Of a stretch of 8,541 nt of DNA, positions 7,229 through 8,541 are shown piece by piece. The DNA comes from Pseudobdellovibrionaceae bacterium (GTDB lineage: Bacteria > Bdellovibrionota > Bdellovibrionia > Bdellovibrionales > Bdellovibrionaceae). The stretch covers positions 1 to 8,541 of the forward strand of contig CANCBY010000097.1 in the NCBI GenBank assembly GCA_947374445.1, in the 5' to 3' direction. Every line of letters begins with the position of its first letter. Within the stretch, counting starts at the first letter, position 1. The notes below the pieces were generated by a model that saw only the letters and a list, made by a program, of their open reading frames with translations, searched no databases and was not told the DNA's origin. The position numbers and the translations under genes were made by a program.

Positions 7229-7278
7229 CTGAATTTTAGTATGTAGTAAAATTCAGTTGACTGAATTTTACTACATAC
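7207..7278. repeat. 72-bp composite palindrome (two nested inverted repeats) upstream of the ATPase gene
   Basis: The element divides exactly into flank (7207-7214, ATACATAC), core (7215-7238), inverted flank (7239-7246, GTATGTAG), inverted core (7247-7270) and flank (7271-7278, CTACATAC). Each 24-bp core is itself a palindrome around TTCAGTYRACTGAA. The central dinucleotide is CA in the first and TG in the second, so the second core is the exact reverse complement of the first. Seen as hairpins, the first has 18-bp arms (7208-7225 and 7228-7245) and the second has 19-bp arms (7239-7257 and 7260-7278), each with a 2-nt centre. They share bases 7239-7245. The centres are 32 bp apart. There is no T-tract, so a terminator is unlikely. 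Confidence 0.97.
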
Positions 7279-7399
7279 GGCACCAAGCTGTTTTTGCCAA
7301 GGTTATGGCCTTTTTGAACTTATTTGTCTCAGGTTGAGACGCTAGTTTTTGAATCAGTTTTTTTCTCAACTTTGTCTCAAAATCTACCGACATGTAAAC
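7279..7399. other. Intergenic region before the exported metallopeptidase gene
   Basis: This AT-rich stretch must hold the promoter and leader of the downstream gene. A 9-nt direct repeat TTTGTCTCA occurs at 7323-7331 and 7371-7379. The first copy forms a 6-bp inverted repeat with TGAGAC at 7335-7340. These could be binding sites for a regulator. I found no convincing -35/-10 pair and no Shine-Dalgarno sequence before the ATG at 7400. Confidence 0.4.
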
Positions 7400-8541
7400 A
7401 TGGACCGTATCCGCTGGGGAATGATCTTTTACAGGTCGCTTTGTCTTCTGTTGTCTTTGACAATGGGCGTGCTAGTGCCGGGGACGGCGGCTTGGGGTAA
7501 GTCAGATGATCGATCGCTACATCGTATTCAGATCAAACCATCACAAGTTTATAGCTTTGCAAAAAACGGAAAAAAATTTCTAATTACCAAAGTTCGAAAT
7601 GAAGATGGGCGGTTGTTAAAGCAGATTATAGCTAGTCCTGATTCCACTGAAATTATTCAAGATTTGAAGAATCGGGGAGTTTTTGACTATTGGTCACTTC
7701 GTCGTGGTTTTTACACGATTACGGCGACTCAACCCTTGTTTGGACAGTATAGAACCATTGAAATCGAGCGCGTGATTCCTGAAAAGGGTGTTCGAAAAAT
7801 TGAATATGCCTACAGCTTTAAGAGTCAAAAATATCTCCTGGTTTCAAATCATTTTGAAAAATCAGTGAACTTAAATAAAGACGCACCGAAAAGTAAAAAG
7901 GCTTCCAAAAAAGCGGCTATAAACACCACTGCTTTAAACGAAGAAAAGGCCGCTCCAAATTTTTCAATTGTTTTTGCAGAAGGTGCAATCGTTGATGATT
8001 CAAGCAAAAAGTGCGGAATGGTCAATCAAGGGTACAGCAATGCAATTTTAGAAATTCTAGAGGCCAGCAACGAAACGACAATGCAGGGACGCCGCCAAGA
8101 GTATATGAGTATGATAAAAAATCCGAATGCGGTTGTTGTTGGAAACTCATGTCAGCCTGAGGACGCAAGCAAAATTCTTGAGAGTATAGGCGACATCGCG
8201 ATCACAGCAGATCCTACTGTGCGAGTACCGGGTCAGCCCCCGCAATTTTTGTCTTGCATGGAAGATTTGCAGCTCGCTGCAAATGCATCAAACATTGCTT
8301 CGATTTTGGGTGCTGCCAGCTGTCGTCGAAACCCATTGTTCTCGTGTAATTCCGACATGAGTGAGTTTGGGCACTTTTCGAAAACGGCCAAGCCGCCGAC
8401 TGCGCAGATTGCAATTCGACCCGTGGACAATGGGCAGCCTCGTGAAAAAGATGAAATGCGCTCAACGATATTTCATGAATTGGTTCACATGTCAGGTGTC
8501 ACCGACGAAAACTTGACCGAGGGAATCGAAAACTGTTGCAG
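7400..8541 (+). CDS. Exported Cys-rich protein with HExxH zinc-metallopeptidase motif (3' end outside window)
   Basis: An open frame runs 380 codons from ATG 7400 to the window end without a stop. The N-terminus has a positive stretch (MDRIRW), a hydrophobic core (about residues 13-26) and a small-residue region (PGTAAWG), so it looks like a Sec signal peptide with cleavage near residues 31-33. There is no lipobox. Residues about 34-156 form an N-terminal domain of unknown type. A Lys/Ala-rich linker follows (about 160-186). The second domain has several cysteines (205, 251, 286, 308, 316, 379, 380), suggesting disulfides outside the cytoplasm. It ends with IFHELVHMSG, where His359, Glu360 and His363 form an HExxH zinc site, followed by TDENLTEGIENCC. 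The third zinc ligand (possibly Glu374 or Glu377, or a residue beyond the window) is undetermined, so the peptidase family is not assigned. An in-frame ATG at 7421 is an alternative start. Peptidase function is inferred from the motif. Confidence 0.75.
   Translation, partial: MDRIRWGMIFYRSLCLLLSLTMGVLVPGTAAWGKSDDRSLHRIQIKPSQVYSFAKNGKKFLITKVRNEDGRLLKQIIASPDSTEIIQDLKNRGVFDYWSLRRGFYTITATQPLFGQYRTIEIERVIPEKGVRKIEYAYSFKSQKYLLVSNHFEKSVNLNKDAPKSKKASKKAAINTTALNEEKAAPNFSIVFAEGAIVDDSSKKCGMVNQGYSNAILEILEASNETTMQGRRQEYMSMIKNPNAVVVGNSCQPEDASKILESIGDIAITADPTVRVPGQPPQFLSCMEDLQLAANASNIASILGAASCRRNPLFSCNSDMSEFGHFSKTAKPPTAQIAIRPVDNGQPREKDEMRSTIFHELVHMSGVTDENLTEGIENCC

Noticed and set aside
7207..7278. Interpretation of the palindrome as a CRISPR array, dif site or intrinsic terminator
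   Set aside because: There are no unique spacers, no dif-like arms and no T-tract, and the two units are inverted rather than direct repeats.
7296..7315. GCCA/TGGC stem followed by a T-run, resembling a terminator
   Set aside because: The stem is only 4 bp with a 6-nt loop, and no + strand gene ends just before it.
8214..8465. Two overlapping open frames on the minus strand
   Set aside because: They are antisense to the exported metallopeptidase frame, which has a signal peptide and a zinc motif; the antisense products show nothing recognisable.

Overview
The window suggests a Gram-negative bacterium of the Bdellovibrio type (Bdellovibrionota or a relative). This is inferred from a mevalonate-pathway cluster beside a standard rpmI-rplT ribosomal operon, plus a secreted Cys-rich putative metallopeptidase. 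No rRNA or other taxonomic marker is present, so the assignment is tentative.

Layout. (1) Positions 41-624 (+): rpmI and rplT, the last two genes of the usual infC-rpmI-rplT operon; the upstream part lies outside the window. (2) Positions 643-668: a perfect 9-bp hairpin, a likely weak terminator or attenuator, ending only 10 nt before the next start codon. (3) Positions 679-6020 (+): five tightly packed genes for isoprenoid precursors. In order these are type 2 IPP isomerase (fni), class II HMG-CoA reductase (mvaA), a divergent phosphomevalonate kinase, diphosphomevalonate decarboxylase, and mevalonate kinase. Two of the four junctions overlap (fni/mvaA by 8 nt, mvaD/mvaK1 by 4 nt) and the other two gaps are 19 and 22 nt, so this is one operon. 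Together the products turn HMG-CoA into IPP and DMAPP. The upstream steps (acetyl-CoA thiolase and HMG-CoA synthase) are not in the window. (4) Positions 6065-7192 (-): a convergent gene for an AAA+ ATPase of the AAA_14/DUF4143 type with a PD-(D/E)xK-like C-terminus. (5) Positions 7193-7399: an intergenic region with a striking 72-bp composite palindrome directly upstream of the ATPase gene. (6) Positions 7400-8541 (+): the 5' part of a gene for an exported protein with an HELVH zinc-peptidase motif, cut by the window end.

The most unusual element is the 72-bp palindrome (7207-7278). It reads flank-core-inverted flank-inverted core-flank in exact 8/24/8/24/8 bp modules. Its two centres are 32 bp apart, about three helical turns. 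The half nearest the ATPase gene overlaps a plausible -35 box whose promoter would give a leaderless or nearly leaderless ATPase mRNA. It may be the recognition or autoregulatory site of the ATPase, which looks like a self-contained accessory module placed beside the housekeeping operon.
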